A stretch of DNA of 64,000 nucleotides from Nibrella saemangeumensis (GCF_039541915.1 NZ_BAABHD010000081.1:62001-126000); one strand, 5' to 3'; positions 9,270-18,490 are shown, counted from the stretch's first letter. The notes: a model not told the origin generated them from the sequence alone. Made by a program: numbers and translations.

Positions 9270-10412
9270 ATGAACACGGCGATACCTATACCCCAAAATA
9301 CACTAACCATCTGGCGCATTATCCGAAACTGGATCAGAGCGGTGATCGATAAAACGATTCTATGGTTTACAGCCCGTATGTTCGGGCTTGGTCTGGCGGT
9401 TTTCCTGAGCTTTCCCAAGCGCGAGCGCATGTCGCATAACAACGGCGTAGCGGGGTCGGGCACCGTCCGGATTGTCGATGATCCGGAATTCCCCGACCAT
9501 GAATTTTTCGAAGCGGGACGTATCTTCCCCGTCCGCGTCCGGCACGCGTGCGCCACCTTCCTCGACGATGCCATGAACTGCATCCGGAGTATGTCGATCA
9601 AATTTTCGGACCACCGGTTCCGCAGCCCTTTTGATATTGAAATGAATACCGGCGAGTATAGCCTGTTCTGGTCAGCAAAAAGTTTTCTCAAATTTGCCGC
9701 CCTGCGGAAAGAAAAATGGGGCGTCGAGTACCAGGAGTACTACCGCAAGTATCCGGAAGGCCTGAAAGGAGCCCAGATCTCCCTCCGCCGGGACCCCAGC
9801 TCCTACCATAACCTTCGGTATTACTGCAAAACACCGTTTCTCTTTATCGGAAAAGACGGCGTAAAACGCTATGCGAAATATCGGGTGCGGCCCTTTGACA
9901 ACGAGCCCGAAACGGGCATTAATACCAATCCCAGTGAGGTAGATACCTGCAACCAGCGCATACTCCCCCACGAAACCAGAGGCCGCAACTACCTGAAGTA
10001 TGAATACGAGCACCGGGTACACACCCAGGGCGCCAAATACCTGATGCTGATCCAGACGCGGATAGCCACCGACGATGAGGACCCCGAGATCTTCAACAAT
10101 ATGGTTCCCTGGAATGATACCATTTACCCCTGGAAAGACCTTGCCGTTATTGACATTCACAAACCACTGGACTGGAACGAGAGTACCCTCACCACCTTTT
10201 CCATTAACAACATGCCCAAAACGCTGGGGGTACTTCCGGCAAAATCGGTGTATGATTATAACTCCCTCAACTACCTGCGGGCCCATTCGGAGATAGCCCG
10301 CAAAGCGCGGCTGCTGTCGTACAAGGTATTTGGCCTTCCCCCCGCCATTCCCAACGATGACGACCGCAATTCGTCTGACTGGGCTAAAGTCCGCAGAAGT
10401 AAGCCCCAGTAG
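9270..10412 (+). CDS. Catalase-related haem protein, allene oxide synthase-like
   Basis: At 380 residues this is the size of coral allene oxide synthase domains and shorter than true catalases. Catalase landmarks are present: distal His56 in MSHNNGVAGSGTV, Asn126 in EMNTGEYSLFW, and a proximal haem Tyr351 in RLLSY, the counterpart of RLFSY in catalases. The segment FPVRVRHACATFLDDA corresponds to the RFSTV region of catalases but differs in the way catalase-related fatty-acid hydroperoxide enzymes do. Residues 10-47 include a hydrophobic stretch, possibly membrane-associating. Immediately downstream of a lipoxygenase (11 bp gap), it probably converts the lipoxygenase hydroperoxide to an allene epoxide or related product. 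This parallels the coral and Anabaena catalase-lipoxygenase fusions, but here as separate genes. The exact product cannot be read from sequence. Confidence 0.84.
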   Translation: MNTAIPIPQNTLTIWRIIRNWIRAVIDKTILWFTARMFGLGLAVFLSFPKRERMSHNNGVAGSGTVRIVDDPEFPDHEFFEAGRIFPVRVRHACATFLDDAMNCIRSMSIKFSDHRFRSPFDIEMNTGEYSLFWSAKSFLKFAALRKEKWGVEYQEYYRKYPEGLKGAQISLRRDPSSYHNLRYYCKTPFLFIGKDGVKRYAKYRVRPFDNEPETGINTNPSEVDTCNQRILPHETRGRNYLKYEYEHRVHTQGAKYLMLIQTRIATDDEDPEIFNNMVPWNDTIYPWKDLAVIDIHKPLDWNESTLTTFSINNMPKTLGVLPAKSVYDYNSLNYLRAHSEIARKARLLSYKVFGLPPAIPNDDDRNSSDWAKVRRSKPQ

Positions 10413-10436
10413 GAGCCACCATCCTGGTGGCTCCTA
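10410..10436. terminator. Bidirectional hairpin between convergent genes
   Basis: An 11-bp perfect stem (TAGGAGCCACC paired with GGTGGCTCCTA) with a 5-base loop spans the stop codons of both convergent genes. No long T tract follows, so its strength is uncertain. Confidence 0.65.
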
Positions 10437-13262
10437 CTTCAGCACCAGCACAACGGTCGGGTCAATGGGGTAGCGGCCGAAGTCGGCACCGTAGATGGCT
10501 AAGCCGCCGGGCAGGCTGTCGTCCACGGCCAGGCGGATCACCAGTTCGCCGGTTTGGGCGGCTTTGCGCAGGGCTTCGGCGGCAATGGGTACACTTACCC
10601 GGTAGCCGTACGAGCCGGCTTCGTTGAGTTTGCGGTTCTGCGGCTGCGCGTGCCAGGAGAGGATACCCCGGTGGTCGCCGGGATCGTCGGGCAGGTCGTA
10701 GCGGCCGCTGTTTTCGCCGTTGACCCAGACGGTGACGGCGCTGGGGAAGCGGGTCTGATCCGTTTGCGGGTACGAATTGGGGTTACGGCTGGGATCGGCG
10801 GTGCCTTTGCCGAGCATATAGTCCCCGTCAATCTTTCCGCCACCCATGTCTTTGCCGAACAACTGCTTGGCACCCGCTTCCATCACCAGCGAGGCCATAG
10901 CTACATTGGCCAGATTAATGTCTTTGGGTACAGCTACGCGGTATTCAAAGTAGCCGGTGCCGGCACCGTTTACCTTCTTGCCATCCAGCACATTCCATTG
11001 CTTCTGGCTCCATTTAGCATCTTTAAACGAAGCCGCCGGAAACCTTACCAGCCGGGATTTGCGGCCATCGGTCAGCGCCAGTTCAGTGGGAGCCGGCGCA
11101 TCAACGACAAACGTCATGAAGTTGCGGTGGTGAACCGTACCACTGCGGTCTTTCAGTTGCAGCGCCAGTATGGCCACCGATTTCTCATTAGGAATCGGCA
11201 CCCGCAGCGAATCCAGTGCCCGCTGCATCCACGGCTGATACGGTATGTCCTTATCCGACGACCACCAGGTCTTTTCCTGCCCCAGCGCATCCCATCCGTA
11301 GAGTTTGGCACTCACCACCATAGAATTGCCTAAGTCGGTACGCCCCGTCATGAAGGAAGCAAACAGAGGCACAGCGGCCGTAGTGCCGGGCTTTACGGTG
11401 CGGGTAATATCCTGCCCTGTCGAGATATAAAGTGGCGCGTGAAAATCGAGCAGGCTCATGCCGGGCACCAGTTCATCGAGGCCGGTAAGCTTCTCAGTGC
11501 GGTCGTAGCGCCAGTAGCCGTTCCATTCATTGATCACGTCGTGGTGCTCGGTGTAGAGCCAGCCGGCCACCTGCGGGTACTTGCGGAAGGTGTTGATGGC
11601 GCGGTGGTAATCATATGTATAGTCCACATCGCCGGTGCTGCCTTCGTAGCCCCACACATTACCGAACTCGGAATTGATGTTGGGCTGACGGCCCTGTTTG
11701 TATCCCTTTTCGAGATTGGCGGTAGAGCCGGGATAGATATTCTTCGTCAGTTTAGCCAGGTATTCTTCCCAGGCATAGCCGGGCAGGTATTCGTGCCAGG
11801 AGTTCAGGTCGGTTTCGGTGTGGCCGCGACCGCAGCAGATGGAATTATCCTCCACAATTCGGGAGCCATCCAGCGACTTCGCCAGCCGGTACACCGAGGC
11901 CACCCACTTCTGCGTTTCGGGCGTGTAAACAGCCGTATCCTTACCGTTGGCCTTCTTCTGCTTTGTGGTAAGTCCCCAGGTTTCGTTAAAGGTGATCCAG
12001 GAAAAAATGGCCGGGTGGTTGTAATCCCGTTTGATCATCTCCCGCAAGGTATATTCCGACTCTTTCTGCATCGGCTCGTCGGGCTGTCCCCAGCTATTGG
12101 GAAGGTCGGCCATGACCAGCACACCCAGTTTGTCGGCCCAGTACAGCTTGCGCGGCACATCGGCTTTAATGTGGGTACGGATACCGTTCAGTCCAATTTG
12201 GCGGGCCATCAGGATTTCGTTACGCATAAAGGCGTCGCTCGGGAACGTGTAGTACCCTTCGGGATGGTACGACTGATCTAGGGCCAGTTGCAGGTAGATC
12301 GGCTGGTTGTTAAGGGCTACATACGGAATACTGGTACCCGGCATATCCATCACCGAAATTTTGCGCATACCGAAATAGCTTTTCAGCACATCGTCGGTCG
12401 TACCCCCACTCAGCCGGGCTTCTACCGTATGCAGGTATGGATCATCCAGCGTCCAGCGCCTGGCGTTGGGGATCGCGACCTCAAACGCTACCTGTCGCTG
12501 GCCTTTGGGTATGTTCTGCGTGGCTGTAATCGGGTTATTATTCCCGTTGATGCGCAGGTTCAGCTTCAGCTCTTTCTGAGCGGCTTCGGGCAGGTAGGCG
12601 GTTACCCGCACCCGGTTGTTGTCGATATCGGGCGTAAAATGCAGCGCGTCGAGGTAGGCATCACCCCGGCTTTCGAGATAAATGGTTTGCCAGATGCCGC
12701 GGGCGTTGCCGTACCCCTGCTTGCCGTAGAGGGTAAAGTCGCGCCGTTTGTCGTCGACCCGCACCACCAGTTTCTGCGGCTGCCCTGGCTTCAGAAACCG
12801 TGTCAGTTCAAACGAGAAGGGTGTATAACCACCCTGATGTTTTCCTAGTTCCTGCCCGTCGAGCCACACGGTTGTCAGCCAGTCGCTGGCACCGATGGTC
12901 ACAAACACCCGCTGGCCTTTCCAGTTGGCCGGCACCGTAATGCTGCGCTGGTACCAGGCAATATCGGCTTCGTCTTTTACGCCCGACAGCGGAGCGCCCC
13001 AGGGAAACGGTACATTGATGGAAAGCGGAAACGGCTGCGTACCGGCAAACCAGCGCTGCTGTAGTCCCTGGTCTTTCGGGTCGAAGCGGAATGACCAGGC
13101 CCCGTTCAGGTTAAGCCAGTTGGTGCGTTCGAAATCAGGTCGGGGATGTTCGGGCAACGGAATGGATGGTGTGGACTGCGTAGCTGGCGACTGGCCTTGT
13201 CCCAGCCAGGGCAATAGTATGAGAAGAAAAAAGAGCGAAGACCGCAGGGTTCTGAAACGCAT
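10434..13262 (-). CDS. Secreted glycoside hydrolase family 2 protein
   Basis: A 942-residue protein with an N-terminal signal peptide (RSSLFFLLILLPWLGQGQS). The sugar-binding, immunoglobulin-like and TIM-barrel domains follow in the GH2 order: NWLNLNGAWSFRFDP near residue 50, then NGIRTHIKADVPRKLYW at the barrel start. The probable acid/base is Glu427 in TFNETWG and the nucleophile Glu532 in NSEFGN. GH2 enzymes cleave beta-galactosides, beta-glucuronides or beta-mannosides; the substrate here is unknown. The C-terminal 200 residues add a further beta domain. It stands alone, with no SusCD pair next to it, and ends in a hairpin shared with the oxylipin operon. Confidence 0.9.
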   Translation of the reverse strand: MRFRTLRSSLFFLLILLPWLGQGQSPATQSTPSIPLPEHPRPDFERTNWLNLNGAWSFRFDPKDQGLQQRWFAGTQPFPLSINVPFPWGAPLSGVKDEADIAWYQRSITVPANWKGQRVFVTIGASDWLTTVWLDGQELGKHQGGYTPFSFELTRFLKPGQPQKLVVRVDDKRRDFTLYGKQGYGNARGIWQTIYLESRGDAYLDALHFTPDIDNNRVRVTAYLPEAAQKELKLNLRINGNNNPITATQNIPKGQRQVAFEVAIPNARRWTLDDPYLHTVEARLSGGTTDDVLKSYFGMRKISVMDMPGTSIPYVALNNQPIYLQLALDQSYHPEGYYTFPSDAFMRNEILMARQIGLNGIRTHIKADVPRKLYWADKLGVLVMADLPNSWGQPDEPMQKESEYTLREMIKRDYNHPAIFSWITFNETWGLTTKQKKANGKDTAVYTPETQKWVASVYRLAKSLDGSRIVEDNSICCGRGHTETDLNSWHEYLPGYAWEEYLAKLTKNIYPGSTANLEKGYKQGRQPNINSEFGNVWGYEGSTGDVDYTYDYHRAINTFRKYPQVAGWLYTEHHDVINEWNGYWRYDRTEKLTGLDELVPGMSLLDFHAPLYISTGQDITRTVKPGTTAAVPLFASFMTGRTDLGNSMVVSAKLYGWDALGQEKTWWSSDKDIPYQPWMQRALDSLRVPIPNEKSVAILALQLKDRSGTVHHRNFMTFVVDAPAPTELALTDGRKSRLVRFPAASFKDAKWSQKQWNVLDGKKVNGAGTGYFEYRVAVPKDINLANVAMASLVMEAGAKQLFGKDMGGGKIDGDYMLGKGTADPSRNPNSYPQTDQTRFPSAVTVWVNGENSGRYDLPDDPGDHRGILSWHAQPQNRKLNEAGSYGYRVSVPIAAEALRKAAQTGELVIRLAVDDSLPGGLAIYGADFGRYPIDPTVVLVLK

Positions 13263-13295
13263 AGGTAGTTAAGGTGTATCTGTTTAGTAAAGCGT

Positions 13296-13327
13296 TTTGA
13301 CCGGATTTTTACTACTGTGTATCTTTG
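13296..13327 (+). promoter_or_regulatory. Bacteroidota promoter TTTG-N20-TATCTTTG
   Basis: TTTG at 13296-13299 and TATCTTTG at 13320-13327 match both boxes of the Bacteroidota housekeeping promoter with normal spacing. The expected start of transcription falls at or beside the ATG at 13333, implying a leaderless or nearly leaderless message. Confidence 0.6.
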
Positions 13328-13332
13328 GCGGC

Positions 13333-14436
13333 ATGACAACAACCATTCGCACCCTCACCCGCTCCCTCGAACAATGGGCTCCGCTGGCCTACCAGGAAAG
13401 TTACGACAATGCCGGCCTGATCGTGGGCGACCCCGAAGCCGTTGTTACCGGTGTACTGGTCACCCTCGACGCTACCGAAGACGTGGTTGACGAAGCCATC
13501 CGGAGAGGCTGCAACGTGGTAGTTGCTCACCACCCGATTGTGTTTAAGGGCCTGAAAAAGCTCAACGGTCGCAACTACGTGGAACGGGCGGTAATCAAAG
13601 CCATCAAAAACGATGTAGCCCTGTATGCTGCCCATACCAATCTCGACAATGTGGTCGGCGGGGTAAATTACAAAATTGCCGAAAAACTAGGTCTGGAGAA
13701 TGTCCGGATTCTGACACCAAAGAATCAGGTGCTGACGAAGCTGGTCACGTTTGTTCCGGTTGCCGATACGCAAAAAGTCCTGGATGCCCTGTACGAGGCC
13801 GGGGCCGGAGAGATCGGCCAGTACAGCCATTGCAGCTTCCGGGTAGAAGGTTTCGGCACGTTTAAACCGGAAGCCGGGGCCGACCCGACCATTGGCGAAG
13901 TGGGCCGTGACGAGGAGGTCAGCGAACACCGGATTGAGGTAATCTTTCCTTCCCACCAGCAGGGTCAAATCATGAGTGCCCTCCGCAAGGCGCATCCTTA
14001 TGAAGAAGTAGCCCATTACCTGACATTGCTGGATAACCAAAACCAGGAAGTCGGCTCCGGTGCCGTGGGCGAACTGCCCAGACCACTGAACGAGTACGAA
14101 TTTCTGAACCACCTCAAGAATAGCATGAACCTGCCCCTGATCCGCCATACACCCTTTCGGGACAGGCCAGTCAGGCGCGTGGCCGTCTGCGGAGGAGCCG
14201 GCGGTTTTCTGCTGAACGATGCCGTGCGGGCCAGTGCCGATGTATTTGTGACGGCCGATTATAAATACCACGAATTTTTTGACGCCGACAGCCGCATTAT
14301 CATCGCCGACATTGGCCATTACGAAAGCGAAGCCTTTACAAAAGAGCTGATTCAGGAATATTTATCGAAAAAATTCCATACCTTTGCGGTAATTTTAGCC
14401 GAAACGGTGACGAACCCCGTCCGGTACTTTTTGTAG
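13333..14436 (+). CDS. Nif3-like dinuclear metal centre protein
   Basis: A 367-residue member of the NIF3/YbgI/YqfO family, which forms toroidal hexamers with a di-metal site; its reaction is not settled, with GTP cyclohydrolase-like and hydrolase roles proposed. Metal ligands are visible in VVAHHPIVFKG and AAHTNLDNV near the N-terminus and in the C-terminal DIGHYESE. Between the two halves sits the YqfO-type insert (about 135-235, with VTFVPV and HPYEEVAHY). I start at 13333 because MTTTIRTLTRSL begins the conserved part; the ATG at 13297 would lie inside the promoter. The zinc-ribbon gene follows after 17 bp, a common pairing in Bacteroidota. Confidence 0.92.
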   Translation: MTTTIRTLTRSLEQWAPLAYQESYDNAGLIVGDPEAVVTGVLVTLDATEDVVDEAIRRGCNVVVAHHPIVFKGLKKLNGRNYVERAVIKAIKNDVALYAAHTNLDNVVGGVNYKIAEKLGLENVRILTPKNQVLTKLVTFVPVADTQKVLDALYEAGAGEIGQYSHCSFRVEGFGTFKPEAGADPTIGEVGRDEEVSEHRIEVIFPSHQQGQIMSALRKAHPYEEVAHYLTLLDNQNQEVGSGAVGELPRPLNEYEFLNHLKNSMNLPLIRHTPFRDRPVRRVAVCGGAGGFLLNDAVRASADVFVTADYKYHEFFDADSRIIIADIGHYESEAFTKELIQEYLSKKFHTFAVILAETVTNPVRYFL

Positions 14437-14453
14437 CACAAAACCTACTCCGA

Positions 14454-15206
14454 ATGGAACTTACGATTGCTCAGAAGCTGGAGGCCCTTCTAAAACTGCA
14501 ATCCATTGACTCTCAATTAGACGAAATCATAAAACTGCGCGGTGACCTGCCGGAAGAAGTACGCGATCTGGAAGATGAGATCGCCGGTTTCGAAACCCGC
14601 ATCGGCAAATTCAACGCCGAAATCCAGGCACTGGAAGAAGAGATTGAGCGGAACCGCAACGTTAAAAAAGACGCCGAGAAGCTCATCAACAAGTACAAGG
14701 ATCAGCAGATGAACGTCCGCAACAACCGCGAATACGACGCCATCTCTAAAGAAATCGAACTGCAATCGCTCGAAATCGAACTGGCCGACAAGCGTATTAA
14801 CGAAGCGACTTTCCGCATCCGGACGAAGGAAGAGGAAATAAAGGTGACGCAGAACACTCTGAAAGAGCGGCAGGAAGACCTGAAAGCCAAAAAAGGCGAA
14901 CTGGATCAGCTTACCTCCGAAAGTCAGGAAGATGAAAAGAAGCTGATGCAGCATCGGGAAGAGCAGTCGCATCATATTGAAGAGCGTTTGCTAAAATCAT
15001 ACAACAAGATCCGGAACAACGCCATCAACGGTCTGGCCGTGGTAACGGTGAAGCGGGGTGCCTGCGGAGGCTGCTTCAACGTGGTTCCGCCCCAGCGCCA
15101 GGCTGATATCCGGGACAAGAAGAAAATCATTGTTTGTGAGCACTGCGGCCGCATCTTTGCCGATGCCGAAGGCGCTCCCGAACCCGCAACGACCGGTCGC
15201 CGGTAA
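14454..15206 (+). CDS. Coiled-coil zinc-ribbon protein (CdsZ-type)
   Basis: A 250-residue protein with a long antiparallel coiled coil (residues 10-180, rich in Glu, Lys and Leu) and a C-terminal C4 zinc ribbon: CGGC followed about 25 residues later by CEHCG. This is the zf-RING_7 / DUF164 family, whose members are linked to nucleic-acid or ribosome-related roles. It follows the Nif3-like gene by 17 bp and is closed by an intrinsic terminator, so the two form a two-gene operon. Confidence 0.88.
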   Translation: MELTIAQKLEALLKLQSIDSQLDEIIKLRGDLPEEVRDLEDEIAGFETRIGKFNAEIQALEEEIERNRNVKKDAEKLINKYKDQQMNVRNNREYDAISKEIELQSLEIELADKRINEATFRIRTKEEEIKVTQNTLKERQEDLKAKKGELDQLTSESQEDEKKLMQHREEQSHHIEERLLKSYNKIRNNAINGLAVVTVKRGACGGCFNVVPPQRQADIRDKKKIIVCEHCGRIFADAEGAPEPATTGRR

Positions 15207-15226
15207 TTGCCGAAAACACATAGTTG

Positions 15227-15255
15227 AAAAGGCTGCCCGTCGGTGGCCTTTTTTT
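15227..15255 (+). terminator. Intrinsic terminator after zinc-ribbon gene
   Basis: A stem of AAAAGGC with GCCTTTT around a 12-base loop is followed by a run of T, 20 bp after the stop codon. Confidence 0.75.
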
Positions 15256-15274
15256 ATTGCCTTACTTTGCCGGT

Positions 15275-16744
15275 ATGAATCGTTGTCTGCTGTTTGTGTG
15301 CCTGCTGCTGTGCCCACCGCTCGCAGCCCAGGATTTTGTCTGGACACCGGGCCTGCAGCGGGCCTATGCCGATCTGCTCAAACTGAAAGTGGCTTCTGGC
15401 CGGCAAATGCTCGCAGGAGAAGCCTCAACCAACGGTATTCAGATTTACACCGAGGATTTTGCCGATATGGTCACGCTGCTGGTATCAGACGAGGATCAGG
15501 CGTTTGAGCGGCTGGCTAAACGCGAAGATCAGCGACTGGCGCAGCTTCAGAAACTCAACAATAAATCCCCCTGGCAGCGACTCATGCAGGCGGAGGTACG
15601 ACTGCACTGGGCGTTTGTTAAACTGAAGTTTGGTAAAGAGGTCAGCGCCAGTTGGGATATCATCCGGGCGTACAAACTCCTGGCCGAAAATCAGAAATTA
15701 TTTCCGACCTTTCTTCCAACGTATAAATCGCTGGGGGTGCTGCACATCATGATCGGCTCGGTGCCGGAGAACTACACCTGGGTCACCAACCTGCTGGGGT
15801 TGAAAGGCAGTATCCGGCAGGGTTTACAGGAAATTCAGCGGGCACAGCAGGCCCCCATCTTCCGGACCGAATCGCAGGTAATTGAATTACTGGTAAGCGC
15901 CTATATCACCCAGTTTACCGGCGCTGACGAGCAGCGGCTGAAGCGGCTGGTGCAGGAACATCCGGATAACCTGCTAATTTGTTTTTTTGCAGGTACCACG
16001 GAGATGAAAAACGGCAATAGCGAACAAGCCCTCTCCTACCTGCTTAACCGCCCAACCGGGCCAGTTTACCTGACCATGCCCATCATCGCCAATCTGTTGG
16101 GTGATATTTACCTCCAGAAAGGCCTATACAACCAGGCCCTGCAACAATACCAGCAATTTCTGACCAGCTACCGCGGGCAGAACTTTCTGAAAGACTCGTA
16201 CTATAAGCAGTTTTTGTGCTATTGGCTGGACAACAACGACGCCCGTGCGGTTCCTCTTTTGCGAAAAGTACAACAGGTCGGCCGCACTGTGGTGGAGTCG
16301 GACAAAGCGGCCCAGAAATTTGCCGGGAACTTCTTTAAAAAAGCGATCTCACCCCAGCAGAAAATCCTGATGCGCGCCCGACTGTCTACCGATGGCGGTT
16401 ACCTCGATAGTGCCTTGGCCCTCATGCGCTCCTACAAGGAAACCTATTTTACCCAACCCGCCGACCGGGCCGAGTACAATTACCGGTTCGGCCGAATCCA
16501 CCAGCGCAGCAACGAGCCCGACCAGGCTATTCCCTATTTTGAACGCGCCATTACGTTAAGCGAAGCAGATCAGCTTTCGTTCGGGGCCACCTCGGCTTTG
16601 CAGTTGGGTTATATCTATCAGCAAAAGCGCAATACGCCCAAAGCCCGTCAATATTTCCAAAAGGCCCTCAGCTACCAGAAACACGAATATAAAAACAGCA
16701 TCGACAATAAGGCGCGGGCCGCACTCACTAGTTTGGAAGAGTAG
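15275..16744 (+). CDS. Secreted TPR-repeat protein
   Basis: I place the start at 15275 because it gives a clean signal peptide (NRCLLFVCLLLCPPLAAQ); an upstream in-frame start would lie in the preceding terminator. The 489 residues are mostly helical, with TPR units clearest at about 280-320 (GDIYLQKGLYNQALQQYQQF) and 410-480 (YRFGRIHQRSNEPDQAIPYF). A role in periplasmic protein assembly is possible, but no specific function is evident. TTACTTTG just before the start is one base off a -7 box. Confidence 0.8.
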   Translation: MNRCLLFVCLLLCPPLAAQDFVWTPGLQRAYADLLKLKVASGRQMLAGEASTNGIQIYTEDFADMVTLLVSDEDQAFERLAKREDQRLAQLQKLNNKSPWQRLMQAEVRLHWAFVKLKFGKEVSASWDIIRAYKLLAENQKLFPTFLPTYKSLGVLHIMIGSVPENYTWVTNLLGLKGSIRQGLQEIQRAQQAPIFRTESQVIELLVSAYITQFTGADEQRLKRLVQEHPDNLLICFFAGTTEMKNGNSEQALSYLLNRPTGPVYLTMPIIANLLGDIYLQKGLYNQALQQYQQFLTSYRGQNFLKDSYYKQFLCYWLDNNDARAVPLLRKVQQVGRTVVESDKAAQKFAGNFFKKAISPQQKILMRARLSTDGGYLDSALALMRSYKETYFTQPADRAEYNYRFGRIHQRSNEPDQAIPYFERAITLSEADQLSFGATSALQLGYIYQQKRNTPKARQYFQKALSYQKHEYKNSIDNKARAALTSLEE

Positions 16745-16751
16745 TGTACGC

Positions 16752-16780
16752 GCTCGTCCGCGATACAATCGCGGACGAGC
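16752..16780. terminator. Bidirectional terminator hairpin
   Basis: A perfect 13-bp stem (GCTCGTCCGCGAT with its complement) and a 3-base loop lie between the convergent TPR and DUF3298 genes. Confidence 0.75.
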
Positions 16781-16797
16781 ATACAGTAAACTTGAAA

Positions 16798-17610
16798 CTA
16801 ATTTAAAACCCCCTCCTGCAGCACCTCCCTGATTGTCCGGTATGGTACGACGATCTCGATTGGTCCCTGGGCGTAGGCGGCAATTTCGTAAGGATTGTAG
16901 TAGAAGATCAGGCCTTTTCGCCCGATGCCAACGTGTTCGGGCAGCACAAACTGGCCGGTCCCGGCAAAGTAACCTTCCTCTTCCAGCGTCTGCTCCTCCT
17001 GGATGCCCTGTTTCAGGCGGAAAATGCGTTCGACAATGGGAGCCAGCGCCGTGGTATCCGTCACGATGTCGGACAGCCGAAGCCGCTTACCCGTTGCGCG
17101 ATTAAAGGAATAGTAGGTGGAAAAGGTGTTCGGATGGGCGCCACCGGTATTGGCATACGTTTCCATCCGAATGGTCAGCACCTGAGGGCCGACATAGATC
17201 GTATCTCCTTTGATTTCCAGTTCCCAGCAACCGCCCATCATACCGGCATCGTTCATGATCCTGCGGTAATCAGCCGCAAACAGATGAGCCGCTGCCGCCA
17301 GATCGGTAGGCTGACGCGTATCGCGGGTGGTATCCAGCCAACCCATGATGCTGGACCTGACCAGCGACTGCACCGAGTCGTTGATTACCTGATTCGCCTT
17401 GGTTTCAGCCGGTAGCAAAACATAATCCGCCCTAAACGAAATACCCCGACGCGTGGTGGTGTCGCAACGTCCGGCCCCCTTGTATTCATACTGCTGACGC
17501 TGAACGGTCAACTGGTCGGGGGCAGCAGGTGCATCAAGCTCGATCGAAGAAGTACTAACACGGCAAGCCGTGAACAAACAGAGTAGTGATAATGGAAATA
17601 GCCGTTTCAT
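16798..17610 (-). CDS. Lipoprotein with DUF4163/DUF3298 domains
   Basis: A 270-residue protein with a lipobox (LCLFTAC, Cys16). The middle matches DUF4163 (TYANTGGAHPNTF) and the C-terminus DUF3298 (LIFYYNPYEIAAYAQGP), an arrangement shared with the extracellular part of RsiV anti-sigma factors, which binds lysozyme-like ligands. Here there is no transmembrane anti-sigma part, so it is a stand-alone envelope lipoprotein of unknown role. Confidence 0.85.
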   Translation of the reverse strand: MKRLFPLSLLCLFTACRVSTSSIELDAPAAPDQLTVQRQQYEYKGAGRCDTTTRRGISFRADYVLLPAETKANQVINDSVQSLVRSSIMGWLDTTRDTRQPTDLAAAAHLFAADYRRIMNDAGMMGGCWELEIKGDTIYVGPQVLTIRMETYANTGGAHPNTFSTYYSFNRATGKRLRLSDIVTDTTALAPIVERIFRLKQGIQEEQTLEEEGYFAGTGQFVLPEHVGIGRKGLIFYYNPYEIAAYAQGPIEIVVPYRTIREVLQEGVLN

Positions 17611-17761
17611 TGTAGGCGTAGCGCCGGAAATCCCGCTACGATGGCCGAAAATTAGAGATTCCTTAGCAGCACACCAAATGAAAAGTAGATTAAAACTATA
17701 GAATTTCTATCTTCTATGTTTATATGTTTGGTGAATGGGGCATTTTCGGAATAAAATTTGG

Positions 17762-18490
17762 CTATAAACTCATCAGATCCTTGAAGCGGATTGCCTGCCG
17801 CCGGCTGATCTCAATCTTATCTCCTCCCTGCAGGGTTACCAGCAATCCCCCGCTAAACCAGGGCTCAATCTTATCGATCCATTGCAGGTTGATAATGTGC
17901 TTCCGATTAGCCCGAAAAAAAGTATTTGGATCGAGCCGGTCTTCCAGGCTGTTGAGCGACTTCAGCACCAGCGGCTTCTGATCGTCGAAATACAACCGGA
18001 CATAGTTACCCATCGACTCAAACAGCCGGACCTTCCCCAGCTTGACAAACCAGCATTTCTCACCGTCCTTGACAAACACCTGGTCGCTTTCACCCAGCAT
18101 TTTGTTATTCTCGCCCACGGGTGAATCCGGCAGCGGCTGGTGGTTTTCTTCCACCCGGTTCAGGGCCTCGGTCAGCCGGTTCAGGTCAACGGGCTTCAGC
18201 AGGTAATCCAGCGCGTTAAACTCAAAAGCCTTCAGGGCATACTCGTCATAAGCCGTGGTGAAGATAACCTCCGGTGCTTTGCCGTCGATGGACTGCAGCA
18301 GTTCAAACCCGTTCTTGCCGGGCATCTGAATATCCAGAAACAGCAGGTCGGGCTGTAATTCTTCGATCAGTCTTACACCTTCTTCGGCATTAGCCGCTTC
18401 GCCAATCACTTCAACCTTGGGGAAATTTTCCAGCAGCCGGCGCAATTCGTTCCGGGCCAGCCGCTCATCATCAATCAGTAGGGCGCGCAT
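17762..18490 (-). CDS. LytTR-type response regulator
   Basis: A 242-residue regulator with a receiver domain (acidic pair IDDE, phospho-acceptor Asp53 in LFLDIQMPG) and a C-terminal LytTR DNA-binding domain (about 140-240, with FFRANRKHIINLQWI). It lies 101 bp downstream of its probable histidine kinase on the same strand. Targets are unknown; related pairs often control envelope or transport genes. Confidence 0.92.
   Translation of the reverse strand: MRALLIDDERLARNELRRLLENFPKVEVIGEAANAEEGVRLIEELQPDLLFLDIQMPGKNGFELLQSIDGKAPEVIFTTAYDEYALKAFEFNALDYLLKPVDLNRLTEALNRVEENHQPLPDSPVGENNKMLGESDQVFVKDGEKCWFVKLGKVRLFESMGNYVRLYFDDQKPLVLKSLNSLEDRLDPNTFFRANRKHIINLQWIDKIEPWFSGGLLVTLQGGDKIEISRRQAIRFKDLMSL

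Noticed and set aside
9270..10412. True catalase
   Set aside because: Too short and lacking the standard RFSTV region; better explained as a catalase-related fatty-acid hydroperoxide enzyme.
11439..12281. 280-codon + strand frame inside the GH2 gene
   Set aside because: Antisense shadow of a strongly supported GH2 coding sequence; no domain or start context.
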